Below, one piece after another: positions 1 through 9,515 of a stretch of DNA of 64,000 bases. Below the pieces are notes generated by a model. That model was not told where the DNA came from. It saw nothing but the letters and a program-made list of their open reading frames with translations, and searched no databases. The stretch is from Ramlibacter aurantiacus (GTDB lineage Bacteria > Pseudomonadota > Gammaproteobacteria > Burkholderiales > Burkholderiaceae_C): assembly GCF_016722895.1 (NCBI RefSeq), contig NZ_JAEQNA010000001.1:744001-808000 (forward strand), in the 5' to 3' direction. Position 1 is the stretch's first letter. The number at the start of each line of letters is the position of its first letter. Position numbers and translations under genes: made by a program.

Positions 1-1
1 G

Positions 2-202
2 CTCGCCGGTTTGCAGGAGTTGACCCAGCGGGAGCGCGAGGTCTGCGAGCGGCTGCTCAAGGGCTGGACGCACGACGGCATCGCCGCCGACCTGGGGTTG
101 ACGCCGGCTACCGTGCGCACCTACCGGGACCGCGCCTTCCAGCGCATCGGCGTGCGTTCACGGCACGAACTCTTCGCGCGCTTCTCGCAAGCCGGAGCCT
201 GA
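2..202 (+). CDS. LuxR-type DNA-binding regulator, 3' end only
   Basis: The reading frame is open from the left edge of the window, so this is the C-terminal end of a larger protein. The visible 66 residues form a GerE/LuxR helix-turn-helix: LTQREREV at the front, then the recognition segment LTPATVRTYRDRAFQRIGV. This domain binds DNA and normally sits behind a receiver, PAS or autoinducer-binding domain, which here lies outside the window. The TTG at position 11 is in frame but is unlikely to be the real start, because the domain would then begin without any sensor part. The target genes cannot be told. Confidence 0.75.
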   Translation, partial: LAGLQELTQREREVCERLLKGWTHDGIAADLGLTPATVRTYRDRAFQRIGVRSRHELFARFSQAGA

Positions 203-236
203 GTCCGCGTCGGGACTGTCCGGCCTGGCCCGGGCC

Positions 237-344
237 TCAGCCCAAGGCCAGCGAGGTCGCGAATGCAAGCCCACCAAGGAGGGCCGCCGTCAGGCTCAGC
301 CGAAGCATGGCCGACAGGGGAATGGATCGCGTTTTTTGGCTCAT
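237..344 (-). CDS. Predicted 35-residue membrane peptide
   Basis: This short frame starts at an ATG with a good ribosome binding site (GGGAG, about 7 bases upstream). It encodes a basic N-terminus (MSQKTRS) followed by one hydrophobic helix rich in Leu and Ala that runs to the end. A 99-residue version with an upstream start exists, but its added part is Pro/Arg-rich and looks like a shadow. I do not recognise a family. It could be a small membrane protein or an uncleaved signal-like peptide. Its first four residues match those of PhaB, which I take as chance. Confidence 0.4.
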   Translation of the reverse strand: MSQKTRSIPLSAMLRLSLTAALLGGLAFATSLALG

Positions 345-600
345 GGAATGCTCCCACGGTGGATCGACGACGGCTCCAGTGTGGGCGCCGCGACCTGCCC
401 GCCCTGTGGGAGCGGGCCGTCGGCGGATGTCCGCAGGCCGCATGGGCGGTTCGCCCAGGGCCGATGGCACGGGAGAGCGCGAACGCGCAGGCGTGACGGC
501 ACCCGTCCTACAGGCCCGCGGCGACGGTGCCGACAACGAGCTGCCTGCGATCGCGAGCTAATGACTCATCCGAGCAACCGAGAACGAACAGGAGGCCCCC

Positions 601-1005
601 ATGAAACCCTTCGTCATGCAGTCGTCCATGACCACGATGTCGGGCGTGTTCTATCCGACGGGACATGCCGTGCTGATGTTTCCCGGCGGGCACGAGGACG
701 CGCGCAAAGCCTGCAAGGCACTGGCGGCCGTGGGCATCGATGATGACGAGATGTCGCTGCTATCGCCCGAGGTCATCATGTCCGACATCACCCGCACCGT
801 CGGCAGCGCCGACATCCCCCTGCCCTCGGTGGGCACGGAAGCCGACACGGTGCGGCAGATGTCGCACCTGGCCGCCCAGGGGCATTGGGGATTGCTGGTG
901 CACGCGCCGCACCAGAAGGACAGTGACCTGATCCGCAAGGCGATCGAGAACATCCCCGTGAGCTACGCCCAGAAGTACCGCCAGCTGGTGATCGAGGATC
1001 TCTAG
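601..1005 (+). CDS. Hypothetical protein, 134 residues
   Basis: The ATG is preceded by a strong ribosome binding site (AGGAGG, 5 bases away), which makes this a convincing gene although I do not recognise its family. The protein is soluble, with no signal peptide or membrane helix. It has an N-terminal segment with TGHAVLMFPGGHEDA, which may be a beta strand and helix, and a C-terminal part with GHWGLLVHAPHQKDSD. The alternation of strands and helices suggests a small alpha/beta fold. It stands alone and converges on phaB, with a shared terminator hairpin between them. Confidence 0.7.
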   Translation: MKPFVMQSSMTTMSGVFYPTGHAVLMFPGGHEDARKACKALAAVGIDDDEMSLLSPEVIMSDITRTVGSADIPLPSVGTEADTVRQMSHLAAQGHWGLLVHAPHQKDSDLIRKAIENIPVSYAQKYRQLVIEDL

Positions 1006-1058
1006 AAAAGGAAACGCCGCCCGCGCCAGGGACGCGAGCGGCGGGAGGCGATCGCCCG

Positions 1059-1093
1059 ACGAGCCTCGCACCCGGTGCAAGGCTCGTTTCGTT
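1059..1093. terminator. Bidirectional terminator between the 601-1005 gene and phaB
   Basis: ACGAGCCT at 1059-1066 pairs with AGGCTCGT at 1080-1087 around a 13-base loop, followed by TTCGTT on the plus strand. It lies exactly between two convergent genes and can serve both. Confidence 0.6.
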
Positions 1094-1095
1094 CG

Positions 1096-1833
1096 TCAAT
1101 GCATGTGCAAACCGCCGTTGACCGAGAAGTCGGCGCCGGTGGAGTAGCCGCCTTCCTCCGAAGCCAGCCAGGCGATGATGGAGGCGATTTCCTCAGGCTT
1201 GCCCAGGCGCTTGACCGGGATGGTGCCCACGATCTTGTCGAGCACGTCCTCGCGGATGGCCTTGACCATTTCGGTGCCGATATAGCCCGGGCTCACGGTA
1301 TTGACCGTCACGCCCTTGGTGGCGAGCTCCTGCGCCAGGGCCATGGTGAAGCCGTGCATGCCGGCCTTGGCCGCCGAGTAGTTGGTCTGCCCGGCCTGGC
1401 CCTTCTCGCCGTTGACCGAGCTGATGTTGATGATGCGGCCCCAGTTCCGGTCGACCATGTCGCCCACCACCTGCTTGGTGACGTTGAACATCGAGTTGAG
1501 GTTGGTCTCGATGACCGCGTCCCAGTCTTCGCGTGACATCTTCAGGAACATGCGGTCGCGGGTGATGCCGGCGTTGTTGACCAGCACGTCGATGGGGCCG
1601 TGCTCGGCCTTGGCCTTGGAGAAGGCTTCGACCGTGGAGTCCCAGTCGCCGACGTTGCCGACCGACGCGTAGAAGGTGTAGCCCTGGTCCTTCTGTTCGT
1701 TCAACCATTTGCCGTGATCGCGGGTCGGCCCGCAGCCGGCGATCACCCGGAAGCCTTCCTTGTGCAGGCGCTGGCAGATGGCGGTGCCGATGCCCCCCAT
1801 GCCTCCGGTGACGTAGGCGACTTTTTGGCTCAT
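1096..1833 (-). CDS. phaB: Acetoacetyl-CoA reductase PhaB
   Basis: PhaB reduces acetoacetyl-CoA to (R)-3-hydroxybutyryl-CoA with NADPH, the second step of polyhydroxybutyrate synthesis in the cytoplasm. The 245-residue protein is a short-chain dehydrogenase. It has the nucleotide-binding TGGMGGIG at residues 9-16, NNAG near 86-89, and the catalytic Ser139, Tyr152 and Lys156 (YSAAK). Its length equals the family norm. The start was placed at MSQKVAY because AAGGAG lies 8 bases upstream; a longer frame to 1920 has no such site. It is last in a phaC-phaA-phaB row, 38 bases after phaA, so it is probably co-transcribed with them. Confidence 0.95.
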   Translation of the reverse strand: MSQKVAYVTGGMGGIGTAICQRLHKEGFRVIAGCGPTRDHGKWLNEQKDQGYTFYASVGNVGDWDSTVEAFSKAKAEHGPIDVLVNNAGITRDRMFLKMSREDWDAVIETNLNSMFNVTKQVVGDMVDRNWGRIINISSVNGEKGQAGQTNYSAAKAGMHGFTMALAQELATKGVTVNTVSPGYIGTEMVKAIREDVLDKIVGTIPVKRLGKPEEIASIIAWLASEEGGYSTGADFSVNGGLHMH

Positions 1834-1871
1834 GCTTGGATCTCCTTTGTGTGACGTGATGGAACCGGCGA

Positions 1872-3053
<1,182 letters not shown>

Positions 3054-3085
3054 GGTGGGGTACTCCTCGGGGATGAAAAAAATCT

Positions 3086-4789
3086 TCAGGCCTTCGCCTT
3101 CACGTAGCGGCCAGGGGCCGGCTCGATGACCTGGTACTTGCCGCGGCCGTAGGCCTTGGGCGCGGCGATGAGCTTGCCGCCGTGGGGCTCGAGCCAGGCC
3201 GACCAGTCGGTCCACCAGCTGCCCGGATGCTCGGTGGCGTGGGCCAGCCAGTCGTCGAAGCTGCGTGGCAGCTGCTCGTTGGTCCAGTACGAACGCTTCT
3301 TCTTGGCCGGCGGGTTGATCACGCCGGCGATGTGGCCGGACGCTCCCATCACGAAGCGCTTCTTGCCGCTGAGGTGGTTGACCGAGGCATACGCGCCGCC
3401 GATGGGCACGATGTGGTCCTCGCGCGAACCGTACAGGTAGGCCGGCATGTCGATGCGGGCCAGGTCGATCTTCTGCCCGCAGACGGTGAGCTTGCCCGGC
3501 TTGGCCAGGTTGTTCTCGAAGTAGGTGTTGCGCAGGTACCAGGCGTACATCGGACCTGGCAGGTTGGTGGAGTCGCTGTTCCAGTACAGCAGGTCGAAGG
3601 GCGGCGGGGTCTCGCCCTTGAGGTAGTTGCCCACCACGTAGTTCCAGACCAGGTCGTTGGGGCGCAGGAAGCTGAAGGTGGAAGCGAGCTCCTGGCCCTT
3701 GAGCACGCCGCGCCGCCCGAGCTGCGCCTCGCGGTACTTGACGAAGTTCTCGTCGACGAAGAGGTCGAGCACGCCCGTGTCGCTGAAGTCCAGGAAGGTG
3801 GTCAGCAGCGTGAGCGAGGCGACCGGATCTTCACCGCGCGCGCGCAGCACGGCCAAGGCGGTGCCGAGCAAGGTGCCACCCACGCAGAAGCCCAGCGCGT
3901 TGACCTGCTTGGCATTGGCGATCTCGCGCACCACCTCGATCGCGCGGATGGGGCCGTCACCGACATAGTCGTCCCAGGTCTTGTCCTGGAGCGAATCGTC
4001 GGGGTTGCGCCAGCTGATGACGAAGGTGCGGTGCCCTTGCGCGACCAGGTGGCGCACGAGCGAGTTCTCGGGCTGCAGGTCGAGGATGTAGAACTTGTTG
4101 ATGCAGGGCGGCACGACCAGGTACGGGCGCTCGAAGACCTTGGGCGTGAGCGGCTTGTACTCGATGAGCTGGAACAGCTCGTTCTCGAACACCACCGCGC
4201 CTTCGGTGGTGGCGACGTTGCGACCGACCTCGAACTGGCTCTCGTCGGTCATCGACACGTAGCCTTGCTGGATGTCGCGCCAGAGGTTCTGCACCCCGCG
4301 CGCGATGCTTTCGCCGCGGCTTTCGACCGCCTTCTTCTGGGCTTCGGGGTTGAGCGCCAGGAAGTTGCTCGGCGCCGAGGCGGCCAGCCACTGCTCGACC
4401 GCGAAACGCAGGCGGGACTTGGTTTTCTCGTCGGTTTGCGCCGCCTCGACCATGCCCAGCAGCGTGCGCGCGTTGAGCAGGTACACCGAGGCGGCGTAGC
4501 TGCCCATGGAGTTCTGGGCCCAGGCCTCGGAGGCGAAGCGGCGGTCGGCTGGCGGCTGCAGTCCCTGGTTCCAGAGTTCACAGGCTTCGCGCACATAGGC
4601 CTGCTGCAAGGCCTGGAGCATCTGGCCGTCGAACTGGAGCGACGGTTGCGGCGCGGCCGAGTGGGCGGACGTGATCCGCTGGAAGGCGTCGAGTGCCTGG
4701 GTCCAGGCGCCCAACTGGTCTTGGAGGGGGTTTGGCGTCGCCGCGGTGGGGGCGTCTGCTGGAGAATGAGCGGCTTCGGCTGCCTTCAT
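3086..4789 (-). CDS. phaC: Class I poly(3-hydroxyalkanoate) synthase PhaC
   Basis: PhaC polymerises (R)-3-hydroxyacyl-CoA into PHA on the surface of the granule. The 567-residue length is usual for class I synthases. The lipase-like box GFCVGG carries the nucleophile Cys302, and Asp458 (SREDHIVP) and His486 (ASGHIAGV) complete the triad with the spacing known for the family. The N-terminal 90 residues are the variable region that ends before the PhaC N domain. I chose the ATG at MKAAEAAH; a TTG 14 codons upstream is possible, and neither has a strong ribosome binding site. It is first in phaC-phaA-phaB. Confidence 0.95.
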   Translation of the reverse strand: MKAAEAAHSPADAPTAATPNPLQDQLGAWTQALDAFQRITSAHSAAPQPSLQFDGQMLQALQQAYVREACELWNQGLQPPADRRFASEAWAQNSMGSYAASVYLLNARTLLGMVEAAQTDEKTKSRLRFAVEQWLAASAPSNFLALNPEAQKKAVESRGESIARGVQNLWRDIQQGYVSMTDESQFEVGRNVATTEGAVVFENELFQLIEYKPLTPKVFERPYLVVPPCINKFYILDLQPENSLVRHLVAQGHRTFVISWRNPDDSLQDKTWDDYVGDGPIRAIEVVREIANAKQVNALGFCVGGTLLGTALAVLRARGEDPVASLTLLTTFLDFSDTGVLDLFVDENFVKYREAQLGRRGVLKGQELASTFSFLRPNDLVWNYVVGNYLKGETPPPFDLLYWNSDSTNLPGPMYAWYLRNTYFENNLAKPGKLTVCGQKIDLARIDMPAYLYGSREDHIVPIGGAYASVNHLSGKKRFVMGASGHIAGVINPPAKKKRSYWTNEQLPRSFDDWLAHATEHPGSWWTDWSAWLEPHGGKLIAAPKAYGRGKYQVIEPAPGRYVKAKA

Positions 4790-4872
4790 GTGGTGGTTCG
4801 CGCTGACAGGACGAGCCGAGTATCGCCCCAAGTCCGTGGGGCTACAAAGCTCATCTATAGAAAAACCTATCC

Positions 4873-5163
4873 ATGTACCTCGTCATCATCGGCTGGTTGT
4901 ACGTCACATTGATGATGGCGGTTGCGGAGGCGACGAGCCCGGCCGGGTCCCTGCTGGGTGCGTTCATCACGCTGGTGTTCTATGGCCTATTGCCGGCGGC
5001 ACTGCTGGCCTACATCCTGGGCACGCCCGGACGCAAGCGCGCGCGGCGGGCGCGGGAAGCCGAGGAAGAAGCGAAGGCCCGGGCCGATGCGGCCTCACTC
5101 GAGCCAGATGCTGGCGGCGATGCGCCCGCTGATGCGGTCCCGCCGGTGCGAAAAGAACCGTGA
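4873..5163 (+). CDS. Small two-helix membrane protein, unknown function
   Basis: The 96-residue product has two clear membrane helices, at about residues 2-20 (YLVIIGWLYVTLMMAVAEA) and 28-50. A strongly basic stretch (GRKRARRAR) follows, then an acidic and Pro/Ala-rich tail that should be cytoplasmic. The gene is divergent from phaC. Its last 69 bases overlap the 3' end of pgeF on the other strand, an arrangement that constrains both frames. I do not recognise a named family, although short proteins of this shape are common in Burkholderiales. Confidence 0.7.
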   Translation: MYLVIIGWLYVTLMMAVAEATSPAGSLLGAFITLVFYGLLPAALLAYILGTPGRKRARRAREAEEEAKARADAASLEPDAGGDAPADAVPPVRKEP

Positions 5164-5868
5164 GGGCTGCGAGTGGGTGCACCAGGCGGTGCTGCCGTCG
5201 TTGCCGTGCAGCCGCGTCACCCCGGCCGACTGCAGCCGTTGCCGCGCGAGGCCCGGCAGGTCGGCCAGCCACTTGCCTTCGCGCACCGGCTTGAACCACG
5301 CGGCGGCCGCCGGGTCGTGCAGCTCGAACGCTGCCTTCACCTCCGCGCCGACCTCGAAGGCCGACGGTCCGATGCAGGGGCCGAGCCAGGCCATCAGGCG
5401 TGGTCCCGCGGACTCGACCGAGGGCAGCCTCAGGGCCGTTGCCAGCGAATCGAGCACGGCCTCCAGCACGCCACGTCCGCCCTGCCCCGCCAGTCCGCGC
5501 CAGCCGGCGTGCGCGGCCGCAACGGCCCGGCCGTCTTCGGCGTCGCACAGCAGCACCGGCAGGCAGTCGGCGACCAGGATGGTGCAGGCCACGCCCGGCA
5601 CGGTCGACACGCAGGCATCGGCCTCGGCGCCGTCGGGTGTGTCGGCCCGCAGCCGCACCACCTCGCTGCCATGCACCTGGCGCAGGAACACCGGCCGCAC
5701 CGCCAGGGCCGCGGCGTAGCGTTGGCGATTGGCTTCAACCGCGAGTGGGTCGTCGCCCACGTGGTCGCCGAGGTTGAGGCTGTTCCAGGGGGGACCGGAT
5801 ACGCCGCCGTCGCGGGTGCTGCAGGCGGCATGCACGCGGGGCGGGGCGGGCCAGTCCGGGATCAGCAT
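5095..5868 (-). CDS. pgeF: Peptidoglycan editing factor PgeF (YfiH/DUF152, laccase-like)
   Basis: The 257-residue protein belongs to the Cu/Zn 'polyphenol oxidase' family now known as PgeF. In E. coli it keeps L-Ser from replacing L-Ala in the peptidoglycan stem peptide. The family hallmarks are present: SLNLGDHVGDD near the start, VADCLPVLL with the metal-binding Cys in the middle, and HAGWRGL with the metal-binding His. Multicopper-oxidase-like activity has been reported for some members, so older annotations differ. It lies 22 bases downstream of the GST gene on the same strand and its 3' end overlaps the membrane-protein gene. Confidence 0.88.
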   Translation of the reverse strand: MLIPDWPAPPRVHAACSTRDGGVSGPPWNSLNLGDHVGDDPLAVEANRQRYAAALAVRPVFLRQVHGSEVVRLRADTPDGAEADACVSTVPGVACTILVADCLPVLLCDAEDGRAVAAAHAGWRGLAGQGGRGVLEAVLDSLATALRLPSVESAGPRLMAWLGPCIGPSAFEVGAEVKAAFELHDPAAAAWFKPVREGKWLADLPGLARQRLQSAGVTRLHGNDGSTAWCTHSQPSRFFSHRRDRISGRIAASIWLE

Positions 5869-5890
5869 GCGCCGGGTGACCGCCAGGGGG

Positions 5891-6532
5891 TCACGCTTCG
5901 TTGTCAGGGCAGCTGGACGGCTGCGCGCGCTGGAACTCGGGCAGCTCCATGCAGGCGTCGAACGCAGCCATGGTGCGGGTCAGCCCCGACAGGTCGACGT
6001 TGAAACGTTGGCCGTTGAAGATCTGCGGCACCAGGCAGCAGTCCGCCAGGGTGGGCGTGTCACCGTAGCAGAACGTGCTGGGCGGCAGCTGGGCAAGCTC
6101 GGCCTCGAAAGCTTCCAGGCCGGTCCGCACCCAATGCCGATACCAGGCGTTCTTGTTGTCGTCGGACACGCCCATCTCGCGCACCAGGTACTTCAGCACA
6201 CGCAGGTTGTTCAAGGGATGGATCTCGCAGGCGATGAGCTGGGCGAGCGCGCGAACCTTGGCGCGTGCCGTGGCCTCGGAGGGCAGCAGCGGCGGCTGCG
6301 GGTAGACCTCGTCGAGGTATTCGATGATGGCCATCGACTGGCCCAGCCGGTCCTGGGCATCGGTGACGAGCGTGGGGACCAGCCGGGGGGGCGACACGGC
6401 GGCATAGGCCGGCTGCTTGTGCTCGCCCTTGACCAGGTGGACCGGCACGTAGTCATAGGGCAGCCCCTTGAGTTCGAGCGCGATGCGCACCCGAAAGGAT
6501 GCTGAGGAGCGGAAGTAGTTGTACAGCTTCAT
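5891..6532 (-). CDS. maiA: Zeta-class GST: maleylacetoacetate or maleylpyruvate isomerase
   Basis: The 213-residue protein has an N-terminal thioredoxin-like domain with the zeta-class signature SSASFRVRIAL (about residues 9-19) and an all-helical C-terminal domain. Family members use glutathione to isomerise maleylacetoacetate (tyrosine breakdown) or maleylpyruvate (gentisate breakdown, as NagL). Because gentisate dioxygenase and fumarylpyruvate hydrolase lie 2 kb away, the second substrate is a real possibility. Which one applies cannot be decided from the sequence. It forms a likely two-gene unit with pgeF. Confidence 0.85.
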   Translation of the reverse strand: MKLYNYFRSSASFRVRIALELKGLPYDYVPVHLVKGEHKQPAYAAVSPPRLVPTLVTDAQDRLGQSMAIIEYLDEVYPQPPLLPSEATARAKVRALAQLIACEIHPLNNLRVLKYLVREMGVSDDNKNAWYRHWVRTGLEAFEAELAQLPPSTFCYGDTPTLADCCLVPQIFNGQRFNVDLSGLTRTMAAFDACMELPEFQRAQPSSCPDNEA

Positions 6533-6648
6533 GGCCCCACAAGGATAAACCGCGGGCCCGCGATGGTCGACCTCCCGAGCACTGGTGCATCATGCGCGGC
6601 CGGGCGCGGCCCGCGTCCCGGCCGCACCCTGAACCGACGGACCCTCAC

Positions 6649-6951
6649 ATGATTCTCGAAGTCGCCGACATCCGCATCCACCCAGGCCGCGAGGCCGAGT
6701 TCGACCAGGCCATCCAGCGCGGCCTGTCCACCGTGATCGCCCGCGCGCAGGGCATGCGCGGCTACGACGTGCGCAAGTGCATCGAGTCGCCCCAGCGCTA
6801 CCTGCTGCAGATCCAATGGGAACGCCTGGAAGACCACACCATCGCCTTCCGCGAAGGCCCGCTCTTCCAGGAGTGGCGCGCCATCGTCGGCCCCTTCTTC
6901 GCAGCACCCCCCACGGTCGAACACTTCACCGTGCTGGCGCAGTCCGACTGA
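6649..6951 (+). CDS. Antibiotic biosynthesis monooxygenase (ABM)-domain protein
   Basis: The 100-residue protein is a single ABM/dimeric alpha-beta barrel domain. It opens with MILEVADIRIHPGREAEFDQA, and ends with a strand near FTVLAQSD, the usual layout of small cofactor-free monooxygenases and related proteins. Members act on quinones or polyketides, or have no known activity, so the substrate is not known. The shorter ATG at 6649 was preferred over the 150-residue frame because the domain begins exactly there. It stands alone, divergent from the GST gene, and is followed by a hairpin-rich repeat. Confidence 0.75.
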   Translation: MILEVADIRIHPGREAEFDQAIQRGLSTVIARAQGMRGYDVRKCIESPQRYLLQIQWERLEDHTIAFREGPLFQEWRAIVGPFFAAPPTVEHFTVLAQSD

Positions 6952-6983
6952 GGGTTGCGGGGACGCCCCCAGACCGTCGCGAA

Positions 6984-7083
6984 GCGGCAGGTCCCTCCAG
7001 CGGCAACCGCGGAACCGGCTTTGCCGGGCCGCTGGTTAGCGCCCCCTCGAGGGGGGAAGCGGCGAAGCCGCTTCGGGGGTGGG
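6984..7083 (+). repeat. Hairpin-rich intergenic repeat, copy A
   Basis: A roughly 100-base block whose reverse complement recurs at 54047-54142. The 30 bases 7002-7031 match exactly the reverse complement of 54093-54122, and similarity extends on both sides. It holds three successive inverted repeats: CCGGC-TTT-GCCGG, the palindrome CCCCTCGAGGGG, and AAGCGGC-GAA-GCCGCTT. It sits between convergent genes, directly before the stop codon of the OmpA-like gene, and probably ends transcription from both sides. Confidence 0.8.
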
Positions 7084-7085
7084 CC

Positions 7086-7754
7086 CTACCTACCGGCGAC
7101 GTTCGCCCGCTCGCCCAGGAAGATCTCCACCCGCCGGTTGCGCGCGCGTCCCATCTCGGTACTGTTGTCGGCGATGGGCTCACGCTCTCCGCGACCGGCG
7201 ATCACGATGCTGCGGGGATCGACACCGCGGGCGGCCAGGTAGTCGCGAGCCGACTGCGCACGTTGCAGGGACAGCCGGTCGTTCAGCTCGTCCGAGCCGG
7301 TGCTGTCGGTGTGGCCGATGATGCGCACCTCGGTATTGGGCTGGCTGGACAGTCCGCTGGCGAACTGGTCCAGGATGGGCCGCAGGTTGGGCCGGATGTC
7401 GGCGCGGCCGACGTCGAACGAGATGTCGCTGGGAATATCCAGCTTGAGCTGGTTGTCGGGGGTCTGCGAAACGGCCACGCCCGTACCCACCGTCGCGCGC
7501 TCCATGGTCTGGCGACGCTGCTCCATCTGCTGCGACCAGACATAGCCGCCCAGCGCGCCGACACCCGCGCCGATGGCAGCGCCGCGCACGTCGCGGCCGA
7601 TCGCCGCACCGCCGAGCGCGCCGATGCCGGCACCGATGGCCGCGTTGCGCTGCGTCGGGGTCATGCCGCTCATGTCCATGTTGGCGCAACCCGTGGCCAG
7701 CAAGGCCGCCGCGAGCGTGGCGCCGATCCGACCGTGCAATAGGAAGTTGTTCAT
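7086..7754 (-). CDS. OmpA-family outer-membrane lipoprotein with glycine-zipper segment
   Basis: The 222-residue precursor has a lipoprotein signal ending in ATGC, with Cys23 as the lipidation site. A glycine-zipper region follows at about residues 36-70 (AAIGAGIGALGGAAIG and a near repeat). The C-terminal OmpA domain binds peptidoglycan (about residues 105-213), with FDVGRADIRPN and HTDSTGSDELNDRLSLQRAQSARDYL. It should tether the outer membrane to the cell wall. The start is the ATG with AAGGAC upstream; a 279-residue reading adds a non-signal N-terminus and is rejected. Confidence 0.88.
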   Translation of the reverse strand: MNNFLLHGRIGATLAAALLATGCANMDMSGMTPTQRNAAIGAGIGALGGAAIGRDVRGAAIGAGVGALGGYVWSQQMEQRRQTMERATVGTGVAVSQTPDNQLKLDIPSDISFDVGRADIRPNLRPILDQFASGLSSQPNTEVRIIGHTDSTGSDELNDRLSLQRAQSARDYLAARGVDPRSIVIAGRGEREPIADNSTEMGRARNRRVEIFLGERANVAGR

Positions 7755-7863
7755 GCGTGCCGTCCTTTCCTGCAAGTAACCAGTTCCAATTGAACACAGC
7801 CATGAGCGCCGGCTGGCGCGGCAGCCTTCTGACTTTGGCGTAGGACGCGAAGGACGATCAACC

Positions 7864-8301
7864 TCATCCGGACTCGTGACCGGCCACCAGCCTGCGCAGC
7901 AGCTCGACCAGATGCTCGCGCTCAACGGGTGCGAGCGGCGCCACGATGCGCGTCTGGGCCCGGGCCACCGCGCGCTTCATCTTGATGGCCATCTGCTGCC
8001 CGTCCGGGGTGATCCACAGGCGTTTGCGGCGGCGGTCGGCCGGGTCCGACTCGCGGCGCACCCAGCCGCGCGCCTCGAGGCGGCCGATGACCGAGCCGAA
8101 CGTGGCCGCATCGAAGGCGACCTTGGACGCCAGGGTGACCTGGTCTTCGCCGGGGTCGTCGATCAGCGCGTTGAGGATGGCGAACTGCACCGGCGTGACG
8201 TCGAAGCCGGCCGTCTCCTCGTTGAAGACGGCCACTGCCACCTGCTGCGCGCGGCGGATCAAATGTCCCGGCGCCTGCTCGAACTCGAAACCCTTTGCCA
8301 T
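7864..8301 (-). CDS. MarR-family transcriptional regulator, divergent from the gentisate genes
   Basis: The 145-residue protein has the MarR layout: helical N-terminus, winged helix with VTLASKVAFDAATFGSVIGRLEARGWVRR at about residues 55-84, the basic wing DPADRRRKRLWIT, and a dimerising C-terminal helix. It is divergent from gentisate dioxygenase with 155 bases between them. Such regulators usually repress the neighbouring operon and release it on binding an aromatic ligand, so control of gtdA is the natural guess. A palindromic candidate operator lies in the gap. Confidence 0.85.
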   Translation of the reverse strand: MAKGFEFEQAPGHLIRRAQQVAVAVFNEETAGFDVTPVQFAILNALIDDPGEDQVTLASKVAFDAATFGSVIGRLEARGWVRRESDPADRRRKRLWITPDGQQMAIKMKRAVARAQTRIVAPLAPVEREHLVELLRRLVAGHESG

Positions 8302-8341
8302 GCCGGCAGTGTAGTGCCGGCGTCACCCGCCACGGTTTGCC

Positions 8342-8364
8342 ATGCGTGCATATCGTATGTATGC
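8342..8364. promoter_or_regulatory. Candidate MarR operator between regulator and gtdA
   Basis: GCATA at 8348-8352 and TATGC at 8360-8364 form an inverted repeat across 7 bases. The central CATA-TCG-TATG adds inner symmetry, and ATGC-GT-GCAT at 8342-8351 overlaps it. Its AT-rich content stands out from the surroundings and its place between divergent genes suits a MarR dimer. This is a prediction from symmetry and position only. Confidence 0.4.
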
Positions 8365-8456
8365 TTATGAACAAGGGCGATCTGTCCGGCCGCGTGTCCA
8401 GTCCGCCGAGGGGCCGGCAAGCCGCCCCTATCATCGATCGAGACCAAGGAGACGAC

Positions 8457-9515
8457 ATGAACGCCCCCCAGACGGCCGTGCACGAGCGCGAGCAGCTCTA
8501 TCGCGACATGGACCCCCACAACCTCAAGCCGCTGTGGGAGGTGTTGCACGCCCTGGTGCCGCCGCAGCCGGCCTCCCCCTGCGTGCCGGCCCTGTGGACC
8601 TACGAGCGGGTGCGCCCTTTCCTCAAGCGTGCCGGCGAGGTCATCAGCGCCGAGGAGGCCGTGCGCCGGGTGCTGATCCTGGAGAACCCGGGCCTGCGCG
8701 GGCAGTCGGCCATCACGCAGTCGCTCTATGCGGGCCTGCAGCTGATCCTCCCGGGCGAGGTCGCGCCGTCGCACCGGCACACGCAGGGTGCGCTGCGCTT
8801 CGTGGTGGAGGGCCAGGGCGCCTACACCGCCGTCAATGGCGAACGCACGACCATGCACCCCGGCGACTTCATCATCACGCCGAGCTGGACCTTCCACGAC
8901 CACGGCAACCCGTCCGACCAGCCCATGGTCTGGCTGGACGGCCTGGACATCCCCATCCTGCGGTTCTTCGATGCCGGCTTCGCCGAAAACGGATCGGCCC
9001 GTTCACAGCAGGTGACGCAGGCCGAGGGCAGCAGCTTCGCGCGCTTCGGGCACAACATGGCACCGGTGCGGCCTGTGGCGCCGTTCGGCAAGACGTCGCC
9101 CATCTTCAGCTACCCCTACGACCGCAGCCGCGAGGCGCTGGACCGGCTGGAGCGCGACGCGCCGATCGACGAGTGGGACGGCGTCAAGCTGCGCTACACG
9201 AACCCGCTGACCGGCGGCTGGCCCATGCCCACCATCGCGGCTTTCATGCAGAAGCTGCCGGCGGGATTTCGCGGCAAGGGCTGGCGCCAGACCGATGGCG
9301 CCATCTACAGCGTGGTGGAAGGCCGGGCCGCGGTGCACATCGAATCGCCGGCAGGTGGCTCGACGCGCTACGAGGTGACGCCGCGCGATCACTTCGTGAT
9401 CCCCTCCTGGCACGCGGCCCGACTCGAGTCCGAGGCAGGCTGCGTGCTGTTCAGTTTCTCCGACCGCCCGGTGCAGGACGCGCTGGGCATCCTGAAAGAA
9501 GAAAGGCTGCCATGA
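8457..9515 (+). CDS. gtdA: Gentisate 1,2-dioxygenase
   Basis: This cytoplasmic Fe(II) enzyme cleaves gentisate to maleylpyruvate. The 352-residue protein has two cupin domains. In the first, His106 and His108 (SHRHTQ) with His147 and His149 (TFHDHG) supply the iron site. The second begins around KLPAGFRGKGWRQTDG and ends with DHFVIPSWHAARLES. The length equals that of known gentisate dioxygenases. The start at MNAPQTA has AAGGAG 6 bases upstream; a longer frame to 8295 runs through the operator region and is unlikely. Its stop overlaps the start of the hydrolase gene (ATGA), so the two are translationally coupled. Confidence 0.92.
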   Translation: MNAPQTAVHEREQLYRDMDPHNLKPLWEVLHALVPPQPASPCVPALWTYERVRPFLKRAGEVISAEEAVRRVLILENPGLRGQSAITQSLYAGLQLILPGEVAPSHRHTQGALRFVVEGQGAYTAVNGERTTMHPGDFIITPSWTFHDHGNPSDQPMVWLDGLDIPILRFFDAGFAENGSARSQQVTQAEGSSFARFGHNMAPVRPVAPFGKTSPIFSYPYDRSREALDRLERDAPIDEWDGVKLRYTNPLTGGWPMPTIAAFMQKLPAGFRGKGWRQTDGAIYSVVEGRAAVHIESPAGGSTRYEVTPRDHFVIPSWHAARLESEAGCVLFSFSDRPVQDALGILKEERLP

